A stretch of 64,000 nt of DNA from Stentor roeselii (GCA_006503475.1 RSEH01000043.1:62001-126000), one strand, 5' to 3'. Counted from the stretch's first letter, positions 18,278-28,314 are shown. Translations and numbers: made by a program. Notes: generated from the sequence alone by a model not told the origin.

Positions 18278-20269
18278 ATGGTGCTTGAATTTTTTTTGGT
18301 TTTAGTGACTTTTGTTGGGTTTGCTTTGGTTTATGCCAGGAGGGCTGCTAAGGTTGAGTATTTTCCTTGTGAAGAAGATGAATGGGCTCGATGTCGAGAT
18401 GAAAACAACAAAATTTCCTTTTTGAGGTATTCGAGACCTGATGCAATTTTAGTCAAATTTGAAACTTCTAGAATTGTTTTTGTTTGGAATGAAGAGAATT
18501 TAGATGAAATGATTAGAGATTTGGGTAAACAGTGGGTTATTGGAGTCGATGTTGAAGAGTATCGACTTTCTTCGTATCTTGGATTTGTTTGTCTTATTCA
18601 AATCGCGACTGGTTCACAGGTTTACTTGGTGGATACTTTGAAAATTAGAAGATTGGTACCGAGACTTAAAGTTATCTTCTCAAACTCGAGGATTACTAAA
18701 ATATTTCATGGATGTCATAATGATACTCAATGGTTGCAGAGGGACTTTGGAATCGTTTCTGTTAATGTTTTTGATACTCAGATTGCTGCTCAATGTTTGA
18801 AGTTTAAAAAACTGGGGATTAATGAACTTTGGGATAAGTTTTGTGGACATGTCATGACTGTTCAACATAAGAAAAAAATGCAAGCTTCAAGGTGGGATTT
18901 AAGACCCTTGACTTCAGATCAATTAAATTATGCCGCTCAAGATGCTTTTTACCTAACTTACATCATGGCAAAACTGCTTGATGAAATGACCCCAGAACAT
19001 ATCTTAAAAGTTCGAAAAGAAACAACCGAAATTTGTACTAAAAGATTTTCTACTGAAATCACTAGAGAAAAAACGATAAAACAACTAAATAGACATAAAA
19101 CTATTCCTTTAACTACTCATACTTTGTTCTGGTATAGTGAACTATTGAAAATCAGAAATAAATATGCAGAACAGATAAACGAGTACCCAAAAAACCTAAT
19201 CGAAAACGAAACCCTAGTAAAAATCTCAGAATCCAAGCCATCAACATTCCAATCCCTTGAAACCCAAACAAAAAGCTCATTTCTCTCCAACTTCCAAAAA
19301 GAAATCCTAAACCTCTCAGAACTCTGCAAAACTCTAAAAAACGATCCAATAAAAGAGCAAGGTGAAAACAACAGACAAAAAAAGAAGCAAGAAAGATACG
19401 ACCGTTTCTTACAAAAGTACACAATAAACAAGAAAGTCTACGAAAACTGTCAAATCCAAGCTCCAGACGGTGAAATTCTCTGTTTCACAGACATGAAAAA
19501 GGCGAGATGGTACGTGGAACGTGATCTAGCAGAGGTAATCATCGAAGCGCCTTACGTGATCCGCTTAAAGTTCGAGCCCAACGGGCGAGGTTTTTCAGAC
19601 GTTGAAGCCGACCAGCTTTACTACAGCAAAGAAAAAAAAAATGAATGCGTGTCTTGTGGAGGGACCAGTTCTTACTTAAAGTACCACGTCGTCCCTCTCC
19701 TTTATCGACAGTTCTTCCCTGAACAGTATAAAAGTCATCGAAGTCATGATGTTGTCTTACTTTGTGCAAAGTGTCATGAAATTGCAAATAAATTTAGTGA
19801 TCAACTTAAAATTATTATTTCGAAAGAATTTCAAGTACCTCTTAATTCTTTCACTGAAATTCATAAAAGTAAAGAAGAACTTAAAGGAATTAGAAAAGTT
19901 GCACAGAGTTTATTGAAAAATAATGAAAAATTACCAGAAGATAGGAAAAAATATTTGGTTGGGCAGATTCAGATGTTTGTTGAAAGAAATTCTAGATATT
20001 CTCAGTTTTTTGATGGAAAAGAGGTTATGGAATGTGTTGAGGTACTTGCTAATGAACAGTTTTGCAGAAAGGCTTTAGAGGTTTTTGGGGAAGTTAACTG
20101 GAAAAAAGAATTGAGTAATAATCATGGGAAACTTGTTGTGGAGAAGGTTAAGGATTTGAAGGGGTTTATTAGGAGATGGAGAGTTCATTTTATTGAAACT
20201 GTTAAACCAAAATTTTTACCGGATTCTTGGAATGTTGATCATTTGCTTAACTCTCCGAAATTCAAATAA
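18278..20269 (+). CDS. EXD2: EXD2-like 3'-5' exonuclease with C-terminal HNH-like domain, 663 aa
   Basis: Residues 3-19 are a hydrophobic membrane anchor followed by RR, the N-terminal layout of EXD2, an exonuclease of the mitochondrial outer membrane and nucleus. The RNase D/WRN-type DEDDy domain covers about 65-240: exo I D91-V-E93 (WVIGVDVEEYRLSSYLGF), exo II with D149 (KIFHGCHNDTQWL), exo III Y218-x3-D222 (LNYAAQDAF). After a charged linker, residues about 440-505 hold an HNH-like zinc region: C457-x2-C460, H470 (YHVVPLLYRQFFPEQYKSHR) and C496-x2-C499-H500. This combination is that of animal EXD2, which acts on RNA/DNA in end resection and mitochondrial RNA metabolism. A decayed copy of its 5' part lies at 25733-26214. 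Confidence 0.9.
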   Translation: MVLEFFLVLVTFVGFALVYARRAAKVEYFPCEEDEWARCRDENNKISFLRYSRPDAILVKFETSRIVFVWNEENLDEMIRDLGKQWVIGVDVEEYRLSSYLGFVCLIQIATGSQVYLVDTLKIRRLVPRLKVIFSNSRITKIFHGCHNDTQWLQRDFGIVSVNVFDTQIAAQCLKFKKLGINELWDKFCGHVMTVQHKKKMQASRWDLRPLTSDQLNYAAQDAFYLTYIMAKLLDEMTPEHILKVRKETTEICTKRFSTEITREKTIKQLNRHKTIPLTTHTLFWYSELLKIRNKYAEQINEYPKNLIENETLVKISESKPSTFQSLETQTKSSFLSNFQKEILNLSELCKTLKNDPIKEQGENNRQKKKQERYDRFLQKYTINKKVYENCQIQAPDGEILCFTDMKKARWYVERDLAEVIIEAPYVIRLKFEPNGRGFSDVEADQLYYSKEKKNECVSCGGTSSYLKYHVVPLLYRQFFPEQYKSHRSHDVVLLCAKCHEIANKFSDQLKIIISKEFQVPLNSFTEIHKSKEELKGIRKVAQSLLKNNEKLPEDRKKYLVGQIQMFVERNSRYSQFFDGKEVMECVEVLANEQFCRKALEVFGEVNWKKELSNNHGKLVVEKVKDLKGFIRRWRVHFIETVKPKFLPDSWNVDHLLNSPKFK

Positions 20270-20826
20270 TAAATTGTTTCAAATTGATTGTTTTTTCAAA
20301 TAGTTTATATAGATTTTTATGATTGAAAATGATTTTTATAATAGAATTAGCTTCAATTAATATAAAATGTGGTAATTATGAAGAAAGTAACTATATCCAT
20401 AATTTTACCTACTTTTTGAAGACTTATAACCTTCTGGTAGATATCCTTTATTATTTCATATATTTCTTCATGTTTTATTTTGATAAAAGTAATCCAGATA
20501 TTAAACCTCTACTCTAAAATATTTTATTGATAAAAATTCTATAATATCTAACTTTATTGAGAAATATTCCTGATTAATTCAAATATCCTTGTATGTTTCT
20601 ATAAGTATTGTATAACTCTTGCCAACTTCAAAACCCTTTCTGAAATCTCAAAAGAATATTATCAATTCTAAGAAATTCTCAAAACTGGAGGATAATTTTT
20701 TTTACTAAGATAACAAAATCTTAGACTAAATGAAAGCTAAAAATAATTTTTATTACTAACCAGAATACTATTTTAAATATCCCAAAATCTCTAATAATAA
20801 GTCTAAAATATTCTAAATTAATATCA
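20270..20826. other. Intergenic region, AT-rich
   Basis: A 64-codon frame at 20323-20517 is Ile/Phe/Tyr/Asn-rich, as random AT-rich DNA would give; I see nothing else here. Confidence 0.6.
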
Positions 20827-21690
20827 ATGCCTATGAGCCATAGTGACCGAGAAATGGTTTACTTGTTCATGATTCCATTCGACATCTTATCAGTATTAGG
20901 CTGCTCTTTCATTCTACTTCTTTACATCCTGATGGTTTCCCTACAAAAGTTCCCATTCAAAATTATATTTGTTCTAGGTTTTTTTGACTTATTCCATGCA
21001 ATTGCATTTATGATTCCTACTTACGATACGAAATCTGATGATCTGATCTGTAAAGTCCAAGCAATAATTTTACATTTCTTCACAACAGCCAGTATTCTCT
21101 GGACCAGTTTTATCGCCTTATCACTTTACCTAATAATAGTTAAAAGCAGCAGTATTCCTCAAAGATACTTCAAGTTTTTCCTAATATCAGTTCTTCTAAT
21201 AAGCCTGGGAAGTTCAATAGTCCCTTACTTGACTAATACATACGGAATCGTTGCAGGGTGGTGCTGGATAAGACAGAACTCAGAGATAAACCTCATGTTT
21301 TACGAGAGGTACTTTCTTTTTTTTATTCCTCTGTGGTTATCAATCATCATAAACACAACTCTTTTCATTCTGGTTTCAAGAAACGTATCAAAAAGTAACC
21401 TAAACACAAAAATATCGATATCTTTAAATAAAAAACTAAGATTTTACCCAATAATCTTAGTAATTTGCTTTTTGCCTTACACAGTGAAATCAATATGTGA
21501 ACTTCTCGAAACTTCTTATTGTTTAGAACATCAGCTGGAATTTACAATCACAGCAGGAGTCTTCCGAGCAATCATCGGTCTTTTAAACGCGATAATCTAT
21601 GGGTTCACCCAAAGAGTAAGAAAAAGTTTAAAAGTGTTGTTTTCCCGGCCTCGGAAGACAGAAGAAGAAGTTTTAATCCAATTAAGCTAA
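20827..21690 (+). CDS. Seven-transmembrane receptor, cAMP-receptor-like, 287 aa
   Basis: Seven hydrophobic segments at about 13-36, 43-61, 77-107, 115-135, 157-181, 203-222 and 239-256. The GWCWI motif (residues about 142-146) before TM5, the ICFLPYTVKSI stretch in TM6 and GLLNAIIYGFTQRVRK in TM7 are typical of the cAMP-receptor-like (class E/CRL) GPCRs known from Dictyostelium and other protists. The cytoplasmic tail is short (about 30 residues, basic then acidic). Ligand unknown; the family signals through G proteins or cAMP. ATG choice: first ATG at 20827, only three residues before a second Met. Downstream neighbour is a tRNA gene 42 nt away. Confidence 0.8.
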   Translation: MPMSHSDREMVYLFMIPFDILSVLGCSFILLLYILMVSLQKFPFKIIFVLGFFDLFHAIAFMIPTYDTKSDDLICKVQAIILHFFTTASILWTSFIALSLYLIIVKSSSIPQRYFKFFLISVLLISLGSSIVPYLTNTYGIVAGWCWIRQNSEINLMFYERYFLFFIPLWLSIIINTTLFILVSRNVSKSNLNTKISISLNKKLRFYPIILVICFLPYTVKSICELLETSYCLEHQLEFTITAGVFRAIIGLLNAIIYGFTQRVRKSLKVLFSRPRKTEEEVLIQLS

Positions 21691-21732
21691 TTCATTGGTT
21701 TTTAGACTTAAGGTTTGATTAAAGGCATCTAA

Positions 21733-21803
21733 GACTCTATAGTGTAAGGGTAGCACGTGAGCCTACGGAGCTTATAGTCGGGGTTCAATTCCCCGTAGAG
21801 TCA
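21733..21803 (+). tRNA. tRNA-Arg, anticodon ACG
   Basis: Full cloverleaf: acceptor GACTCTA/TAGAGTC, D stem GTGT/GCAC with loop AAGGGTA, anticodon stem TGAGC/GCTTA with loop CTACGGA (anticodon ACG at 21765-21767, read as ICG for CGU/CGC/CGA Arg codons), 4-nt variable region, T stem CGGGG/CCCCG with loop TTCAATT, discriminator A. No intron, CCA not encoded. The internal B box (GGGTTCAATTCC) is normal. Lies between a GPCR gene and a Nudix gene, same strand. Confidence 0.95.
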
Positions 21804-21804
21804 C

Positions 21805-21809
21805 TTTTT
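21805..21809 (+). terminator. Pol III T5 terminator of tRNA-Arg
   Basis: TTTTT one base after the discriminator position of the tRNA. Confidence 0.85.
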
Positions 21810-21885
21810 ATTATATCATAAAATCCTATAAAATCCCCTTTTTCTATTTTTCACTCACAACGAAACCTTTATAATTCTCGCATTT

Positions 21886-22440
21886 ATGGAAGTCTCTCAT
21901 TTTCAAGGAAGGTTTTTAGGTTTCAGTACAATTGAAACTATCAACTCAAAAGGTAGAAAAGTGATTTGGGAGTTTATTACAAGAAAATCAGTCCAGGGTG
22001 TTGATATTATCGCTCGTTGTCAGGGAAAGATTTTGGTTAATATTGAAAAAAGATACCCTGTTAATGCTTTTGTTCTTGGATTTCCTGGAGGGATCTGCGA
22101 TGATCATGATGTTTTGGCGCAGGCTGTTAAAGAGTTAAAGGAAGAAACTGGGTTTCAAGCTGAAAACATTGAAAATTTGAAACTTCAGCCTTTGGTTTGG
22201 ATCGATCCTTGGAAAAGCAGAGAAAAAACTCAGTATGTTGATGTTGTTGTTAATGAAAATTTTGAAGGGGCTCATCAAGAGTTGGAAGAATTTGAAGTTA
22301 TTACTAATAAGTTTGTTGATGCTGAAAATTTATCGGAGGAACTTAGAAAAGTCGCTGATGATGGAGGGTTTAAGTTTGATGCAAGGCTTTATTCTTATGC
22401 TTTTGGAAGAGAAATTGGTAAAAGAATTGCGAGGAAGTAG
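21886..22440 (+). CDS. Nudix hydrolase, ADP-sugar pyrophosphatase-like, 184 aa
   Basis: Hydrolyses nucleoside diphosphate-linked compounds. The Nudix box spans residues 69-90 (GICDDHDVLAQAVKELKEET then GF): the catalytic E-E pair (86-87) and the Gly residues are present, while the first Glu of the consensus is Asp75 and the usual Arg is Glu83. The preceding GVDIIARCQGKILVNIEKRY and the overall length fit the NUDT5/ADP-ribose pyrophosphatase group, but the substrate cannot be fixed. TAG stop at 22438-22440; a 16-nt GT..AG string overlaps the stop and would add nine residues, but it lacks the A at -6 seen in the firm introns. Next to a tRNA gene and upstream of a pseudogene tract. Confidence 0.85.
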   Translation: MEVSHFQGRFLGFSTIETINSKGRKVIWEFITRKSVQGVDIIARCQGKILVNIEKRYPVNAFVLGFPGGICDDHDVLAQAVKELKEETGFQAENIENLKLQPLVWIDPWKSREKTQYVDVVVNENFEGAHQELEEFEVITNKFVDAENLSEELRKVADDGGFKFDARLYSYAFGREIGKRIARK

Positions 22441-22639
22441 CTTGATTGCTAGGAGTTTTATTTTAGAGTTTAATTAACTGAAGAATTCAGGTTAAGACTG
22501 ATAAGATTTTTTAGTGAAAAATTACTAGATACTGAAAATACTGAAATATTACTTTTCTTAATTTTTGTTATAAAAGGGTATGATGCTTATTATGAAATTA
22601 TTAATTAACCATGCAAATCGTAAATTACTATATTTTTAA

Positions 22640-24318
22640 TGTGAAGATAAGGATATACCAAAGAGCGCCATAGTCAGTGCATTGAGGCCGATGATAATGG
22701 TTTCCATAAGCCAAGATAGGACTTCTAATAGAGAGCAAACAAAACAAAAGTCATTTTTGCAGTCCTTGCATGTGACATGGTTGCAATGACCATCCTTCAA
22801 AAAGAACTCTTGCATAGAGGGCACTGCGAAATCGGTTTATTAGGATACATTTCTTCAATATCAGCCATCCTTCTCTTAATTAACGCCAACTGACAACTGT
22901 CATCAGGTGGATGAAAGTCCTCAAAGATTTAATACAATATTCATATTCACAACTGAAGTAAATCACATGTCTTGCTTCCCCAGTCAAGAACTCAGCAGGA
23001 CAATTGGGACATTTGGAAATTTTTATGTCCTGCTTGATTTTCAACTAGTTGACCTTGTCCCAGTAGTTGTTTTCTAACCAGGTTAATTTATGCAAAGAGA
23101 AAAATTCTTCCAGCTGTTCTACCGAGATTGGAGCGTTACATTCATGATCGAAACACTTAAAAATTTTGATTATTTCTGAATTTTCCTTATACAGCTTTTC
23201 AGTTACTTTTATGCAATCAGGACAAATGAAGTGAGCACATTTTGAAACATGATCATATGATCTATGTCTTTCTTTTACCCACAAACAGGACAATCTCTCA
23301 TTCGTTTTTCTTTCGGTTCTTTGAATTCTTGAATAAGTACTGAATATACCCAGAATAAGGAATCGCGCATATTTCGCATTTGTTTTCTTTTCTTGAAGCA
23401 TGCAGTCCTTGCAAGTGAGACAATTGCAGTTTTTATACATGAAAATATCCTCATACTTGAAAAATTCCTTATCGCACTTGATGCACTGGCCCTTTACATA
23501 CCAGTACGCCTGGTTAATGTCCATTTCTTGTTGGCAGCCTTTGGGCAGTTCCATTGATTTGATCAAGCAGAACTTGGCGCATTTGAAGCAGAAGTTGTGA
23601 CCACAGATAATAGAAGGAAATGCCTGAAGACTGGGAAGGTTACTGTTTAATTTATCGCATTTGAATTTCACATTCTTCAATGCGCTCATCTCTTGCGCGG
23701 TGATTTTCTTATCACAACAGTTGCAAGTATTTAAATAGCCGAGTCTCATGAATTGGATTTGACAGGTGATGCAGTAGTCAAAGCATTGTGTGAGAAATGC
23801 TTTTTTTTCGATATCCACATCTTTTGCAGTTTATTCGAATTCTCTCTTCGGAGTCTTTCAAGTATTTCGAGTAGTTGGAGGCAGTTTGACTTCATTGCGT
23901 GACAACAAAACATTCAATATTCCGAAAATTTTCATGAAATTTTCTCGAATTAATTGTTTCATCTTACTGAAATAATCATCAGTTGTTTTGTAAAATGTTT
24001 CAAAAACTCCAAAATTCACCACTTTTTGAACGACCTTTAAAATCAAATTTCAATCTCCTCAGCTTTTCATTGATCATCTTTTTTTTTCAGCTCCTTCGAA
24101 GGCCTATTGTCGATTTTTAAGGAATTCCAGATTTTTGTTAGGAAGGGCGAAAAAATAGTGTTTTTATATAAAATCCAGTAGTTGTTTTGATTTGTGCAAA
24201 TCAAGTCGATTCGGTTCTCGAAGTACTGGTTGTTCCCTCCGATGCACTCCAAGTTGCTGTTAAACCTGCAAAGAGAGATGTTCAGCTGAGTGAAGAGGTC
24301 ATCTTCGCCGTATTTCAT
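22640..24318 (-). pseudogene. Decayed RBR-type (RING-IBR-RING) E3 ubiquitin ligase gene
   Basis: Cys/His-rich fragments in different minus-strand frames follow each other in one order: an N-terminal piece from ATG 24318 (MKYGEDDLFTQLNISL), a second near 23860-24046, a zinc-rich central part at 23045-23818 (CDKCMLQ-like pairs, FICPDCIKV, ISVEQLEEF) and a C-terminal RING2 at about 22735-22850 with CPLC, then DGHCNHVTCKDCKNDFCFVC, the hallmark of RBR ligases (HCNH cysteine is the catalytic one in this family). At least five frame changes plus an in-frame TAG after DKVN separate the pieces, and none is explained by a 15-nt intron. Hence a host pseudogene. RBR ligases transfer ubiquitin through a thioester on RING2; the copy cannot do so as it stands. 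Confidence 0.75.
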
Positions 24319-24390
24319 CCTCAGTTGCGAAAATTTCGATCAAAAGCAGTTTGCTCTTGATTTTCATTCCTCCTATAATGGACAACTTCA

Positions 24391-24651
24391 ATGGAGCTCA
24401 GGATGCCAAAGGTGTTATTGCTCAATCGCAATCTTGTGGAGATCAAATTTGTCAAGACTGGGCTTAAAGGCTTGGAGATGCTTGATAGGACTGTGTAAGT
24501 CGATTTGGATGATGGAAATGGTTTTAGACTTTTTGAATATTTAATAATTAGAGTATTCACCAGAATAGCCCCTTTTTTAAATTTGTTTAACCCTTATTAT
24601 CTCTTTAGCGATATATCTATAATTTCCAACATGTTGGAGAACCGGGAATAA
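24391..24651 (+). pseudogene. Possible relic of an unidentified protein gene
   Basis: A plus-strand frame from ATG 24391 (MELRMPKVLLLNRNLVEIKF) is protein-like, is broken by one TAA at 24496-24498 and then continues (DLDDGNGFRLFEYLIIRVFT, ISIISNMLENRE) to a TAA at 24649. A minus-strand frame overlaps part of it. I do not recognise the product. It contains a perfect 14-bp palindrome, TCCAACATGTTGGA (24625-24638). Confidence 0.3.
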
Positions 24652-25732
24652 GTGTAAACCTGATACAATTACTATTAGGAAGAAGAATAAAATACTTACT
24701 AGTTAGAAAGTTGATTACTTTTGTAAAGGGTAATGATTTTATTAGTTTTTTACCGTGTAATTAAAAATATTTATAAAGACCTTAGTAATGTTAGATTCAA
24801 GAAAAATGCTTGTGAAGAATGAATTATCAATTTAAATTAAATTCAATTTACTATATGAACAAGCAAAATATTCGAAAAAAAATGATATAATTATTTAGGT
24901 TTAGATAATAGTAAACAGCTCACAGTGTTTTTTGATTCATATAAATGATAAGGCTTTACTAAATTACTTTAAACACTCCTTGAAATTTTGTTGAAAGTAA
25001 CTGAAGAACAGAAAAAAATAAAGTATTTAAAATAGAAATTATTAATTAAGTTCCTGCTGAAATTCATATATTTTATATCGATATAAGGAAGGTGGTCTTA
25101 ATACATCAAATCTGATCTGCAACTACCAAAGTGTTGTAGAAATTCATCAGGATCATTATAAAAATCTCATATCTCTAGATAGACATTCTTAAAATTTAAG
25201 GAAATTCCGACTATTAACTTAATCAGAAGACTATATTGATTAAGTTATAATGAATAAACTACGACTTAAAAGGTGTGGTATATAATTTATCCATCGATTA
25301 TTCAATTTGATAACACTTCACATAATTGTATATATAAGGATGAGAATTTTTCAGGAAACTAGATGCTTACAATCGTACTAATAGTCTAACCTGATTTGCA
25401 CTATTTAGGTTAGTTCCTGGGAAAATGGCAATTGTGATCAGCGAAATGTAAGCAATCATTAGGATTAATTCAGAATAATTAATTTATAAACTAATTTAGA
25501 TACAAAAGGCCTTATTAACTAAAATATACCTTTTCACGATTAAGCACGAGGAATTTTAACTATCACAAAAAAATACTTTATTTTCCTTAAGCAAAAGATA
25601 AAATTATTTGAATTCATTTAGAATACTCTTACCTTATAGTTACTTATTAAATCGACATTTGATAATAGAAGACGTATAATGCATTCCATACTACAATAGA
25701 TCTGTAAATATAGGAAATTAACAACAAATAGC
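24652..25732. other. AT-rich tract without recognisable genes
   Basis: 1.1 kb with no frame of coding character on either strand, no repeats and no RNA gene that I can see. It separates two pseudogene fragments. Confidence 0.55.
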
Positions 25733-26214
25733 ATTAACAGTAACGATTTCAAAGTCCTGTGCAGCCATGGAGTATCTTTATAGCAGTCATGAAAGATTTT
25801 AGAGATCCTTGAGTTTAAGAAGGTAACTTTGAGTCTTGGGACCAATCTGCTGATTTTCAAGGTTTCAACCAAGTAAACCTGCGAAGCAACCGCTATTTGA
25901 ATAAGACAAACAAACCCAAGATACGAAAAGACCCGATACTCTTCAATCAACTCCAATAAAGCAATATTTATCAAAATCTCTAATCATTCCATATACAGGC
26001 TCTTCATTCCAAACGAAAAAATTTTGCAAGATTCGAAGTCAATCAAAAGCGTATCAGGGCTCGAACAAGTCAGAAGGATATTTTTGTAGTTTTTATCTCG
26101 ACAGCAAGCCCATTGTCTTCAACGCAAGGAAAATACTCGATCTTTGCAGTCCTCCTGGCATAAAACATTGCAAAAACAGCAAAGTGACCAAAATCAAAAA
26201 ATTTCAAGCAAAAT
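25733..26214 (-). pseudogene. EXD2: Truncated, decayed copy of the EXD2-like gene (5' part)
   Basis: Minus-strand DNA matches the functional EXD2-like gene at 18278 from just inside its start (GCTTGAA..TTTTATGCCAGGAGG) through the exo I and exo II regions; the intact stretch (SYLGFVCLIQIA, SQVYLVETLKISRLVPRLKV) is nearly identical in protein. Similarity stops abruptly at about 25733, after the residue 160 equivalent, so the catalytic third motif and the HNH part were never copied or are lost. Several frame changes lie near the 5' end; the start codon is not preserved. Fragment of a host gene duplication about 7 kb from its parent, on the opposite strand. Confidence 0.85.
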
Positions 26215-26348
26215 AAAATTAATATTAAACTACCTATCTTTCATCAATAAGCTATCTCTACATCTATAATTAATATTTCACAGTTTGACTTAATAAAATT
26301 TACCATTTTCTGTTTTCTGGTAATATTGATAATAATATAAGCGTATCT

Positions 26349-27545
26349 ATGTTTGGCTTGAAGATCAATAAAATGCATAAGAGAGTCTTTGGTGAAGTAG
26401 CTCTTAGGACGAGACAGCTTGATGGTAGTTTCGATGATAAAATAACCAAAATCTGTAGCTCGGGAGATGTACCTGAAAAGTGTATTATTAGTTTCAATAG
26501 GCAAGGTGGAAATGGTTGTATCTTGAAAAAGTTCATAACTCCGATATTTGTTCAGGAGTATTCACTATTTGCGATCGCAATCGCAGTAACAGCTGCACAT
26601 GTTGTTTGTGATCCTATCTCAGGATATATTGATTGTGACAAGATTATCGGCCGCATAAAAGGAATACCAGTAATTTTTGAATGTGTCAAACTCATAGATT
26701 TGCTCAAAATAGTAACATCTTCCTCTCCTTGCTCTAACGGAAACCCTTATCTACTTAATGAAGGAGATCTAGCTCTTCTTTTAGTTTTATCGCCATCAGA
26801 TACAGTAGAATTAAACGAAATAGATATTGAGCAAGTTCCAGTTAGTTTGAATACAATGTGTTACCTTTCTGGTATACCTTATGGAATGAAGACAGATTTA
26901 AACTATAGTTACCCGTATGCTGTAGATGAAGATGAAGCCAAAAAAAGAATGATTCGAATATTTCATAGTCCATCTGAATTAATAGTGTCGGAAGGTTGTG
27001 TTGTCGCAAGCAATCAGTTCCTAGAAATCAATTGTTCAACATGCTCAGGACTCTCAGGATCGCCATTATTCTCCAATAATAAACTCATCGGAATTTTTTG
27101 TGGAGGGCCGCCACTCCCTGGTCAGAAAGAATTATTCAATGCTGTAATGTGTCTCCATGAAGAAAAATATTTTGAATCATGGGTCTGTTATCAAGAATTT
27201 GAGAGTCTTTCTTTTCATTACGAAAACATTTCCCGTATGACTATTTTAATTGGATTCAAATCAATTTTTATGATGATGAATTTGCGGATTCCGGACGAGC
27301 TTAATTCTCTGCGTAATTCTCGCAGCATGGATTTGAAAGAAGAAAAAATTGTGCTAATCCGTGCGATCTATATGCTTATTAAAGACCTTGTACAAAAGTT
27401 TAGAAACAAAGATAAATATTGCTTTAATATTGCATTACCGACTTGGGGAGAAGGATTTAGAATGATTCTTCAATTTGCTGAAGATGTGCTTGTTGATACG
27501 AAAAACAAAACAGAAGTTTTTTATGTAAGGGACATGATTAGATAG
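26349..27545 (+). CDS. Trypsin-fold serine protease, 398 aa
   Basis: Chymotrypsin/trypsin-like catalytic triad in order: His84 in AIAVTAAHVVCD, Asp140 in NEGDLALLLV, Ser236 in CSGLSGSPLFSNNKLIGIFC, equivalent to the GDSGGP site with Leu and Ser in place of Asp and Gly. This GxSGSP form is common among non-digestive, HtrA-like or orphan S1 proteases. No signal peptide is visible (start MFGLKINKMHKRVFG), so an intracellular protein is likely. The C-terminal 120 residues (MDLKEEKIVLIRAIYMLIKD) are helical with no known domain. ATG at 26349; a second Met at residue 9 is equally possible. Codon use is like its neighbours. It is the only intact gene between 22.4 and 28.3 kb. Confidence 0.75.
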   Translation: MFGLKINKMHKRVFGEVALRTRQLDGSFDDKITKICSSGDVPEKCIISFNRQGGNGCILKKFITPIFVQEYSLFAIAIAVTAAHVVCDPISGYIDCDKIIGRIKGIPVIFECVKLIDLLKIVTSSSPCSNGNPYLLNEGDLALLLVLSPSDTVELNEIDIEQVPVSLNTMCYLSGIPYGMKTDLNYSYPYAVDEDEAKKRMIRIFHSPSELIVSEGCVVASNQFLEINCSTCSGLSGSPLFSNNKLIGIFCGGPPLPGQKELFNAVMCLHEEKYFESWVCYQEFESLSFHYENISRMTILIGFKSIFMMMNLRIPDELNSLRNSRSMDLKEEKIVLIRAIYMLIKDLVQKFRNKDKYCFNIALPTWGEGFRMILQFAEDVLVDTKNKTEVFYVRDMIR

Positions 27546-28314
27546 GCTTATTTTAGGAAAAATAATTAGAATAAAACAGAAATATATCATTTTGTATATT
27601 ACTTAGTATCATCAAGTCGAATTTCATCCTTAAACCGTTTGCTCTCTATAGTTACTTAGCATATTTCCTCTCAGCAATTTTAAAATCTCAAATTTTAGAA
27701 GGAATTTCTATAATGCAACTTTCTCAGCTGTCTATTTGACTTGATGCAAAGCTGCCACTTTATATATTGGAAATCATAAAGAAATTATCTGTTCTAAAAG
27801 TCTACTCACTCTGTGCTATTGCTTACATAAAATCCATCTTAAATCTATTGACCTAACTAATCCTGTTTGATCATCGAGTAAATCACATTCACAAAGATAT
27901 AACTTCCATAAAACCCAATAGTTCCAGTAAAATCATCATGAACCCAAGACATACCAAGAACATATACCCAAAATCCATAACAAAAGACGTGAAAAAACTC
28001 AACTCCAGTACATTAAAGCAGTAATAAACCGAGAACAAAAACAAGTAAATCCCCGAAGACCCAGGCACAAAAACCGAAAGCAGTATTTCAACTCAAGTTA
28101 TTCATGATAATATAGAAATTTACAAAATTATTGAATAGAACTTATTATTTTACTAAAAATATTCAAATAAATTTGACGAAAAGTTTCAATTAAAAATCCT
28201 AAAAATAACTGAAATCTTTTCTTATGTAAAATACTAAAATCCCATCTGAATAATATTCACAACAACCTGAATTCATTCGACATCTTCCATAATTAATTAT
28301 TTATAAAAACCCAA
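27546..28314. other. Intergenic region containing a TM9SF gene fragment
   Basis: Apart from the TM9SF fragment (27857-28092) the sequence is AT-rich with no coding frame. The last 50 nt lead into the ATG at 28315. Confidence 0.6.
27857..28092 (-). pseudogene. C-terminal fragment of a TM9SF (nonaspanin) gene
   Basis: On the minus strand, VPGSSGIYLFLFSVYYCFNV followed by FVMDFGYMFLVCLGFMM and, after one frame change, TGTIGFYGSYIFVNVIYSMI then KQD and TAG. This matches the last three membrane helices of nonaspanins, including the TGTIGF motif and the C-terminal K-x-D Golgi retention signal. The N-terminal large part is absent, and sequence upstream of 28092 is non-coding. A truncated, frame-shifted copy of a host gene located elsewhere. 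Confidence 0.75.

Noticed and set aside
20323-20517. Small membrane-like protein
   Set aside because: Ile/Tyr/Phe/Asn-rich translation is what AT-rich DNA gives by chance; no context supports it.
22425-22440. A 16-nt intron at the end of the Nudix gene
   Set aside because: GTAGCTTGATTGCTAG (from about 22436) would add nine residues, but it lacks the A at -6 found in all firm introns and the Nudix domain is complete without it.
23045-23818. Intact zinc-finger gene on the minus strand
   Set aside because: The frame has no ATG (it can only start at GTG), and flanking domain pieces lie in other frames, so it is part of a pseudogene.
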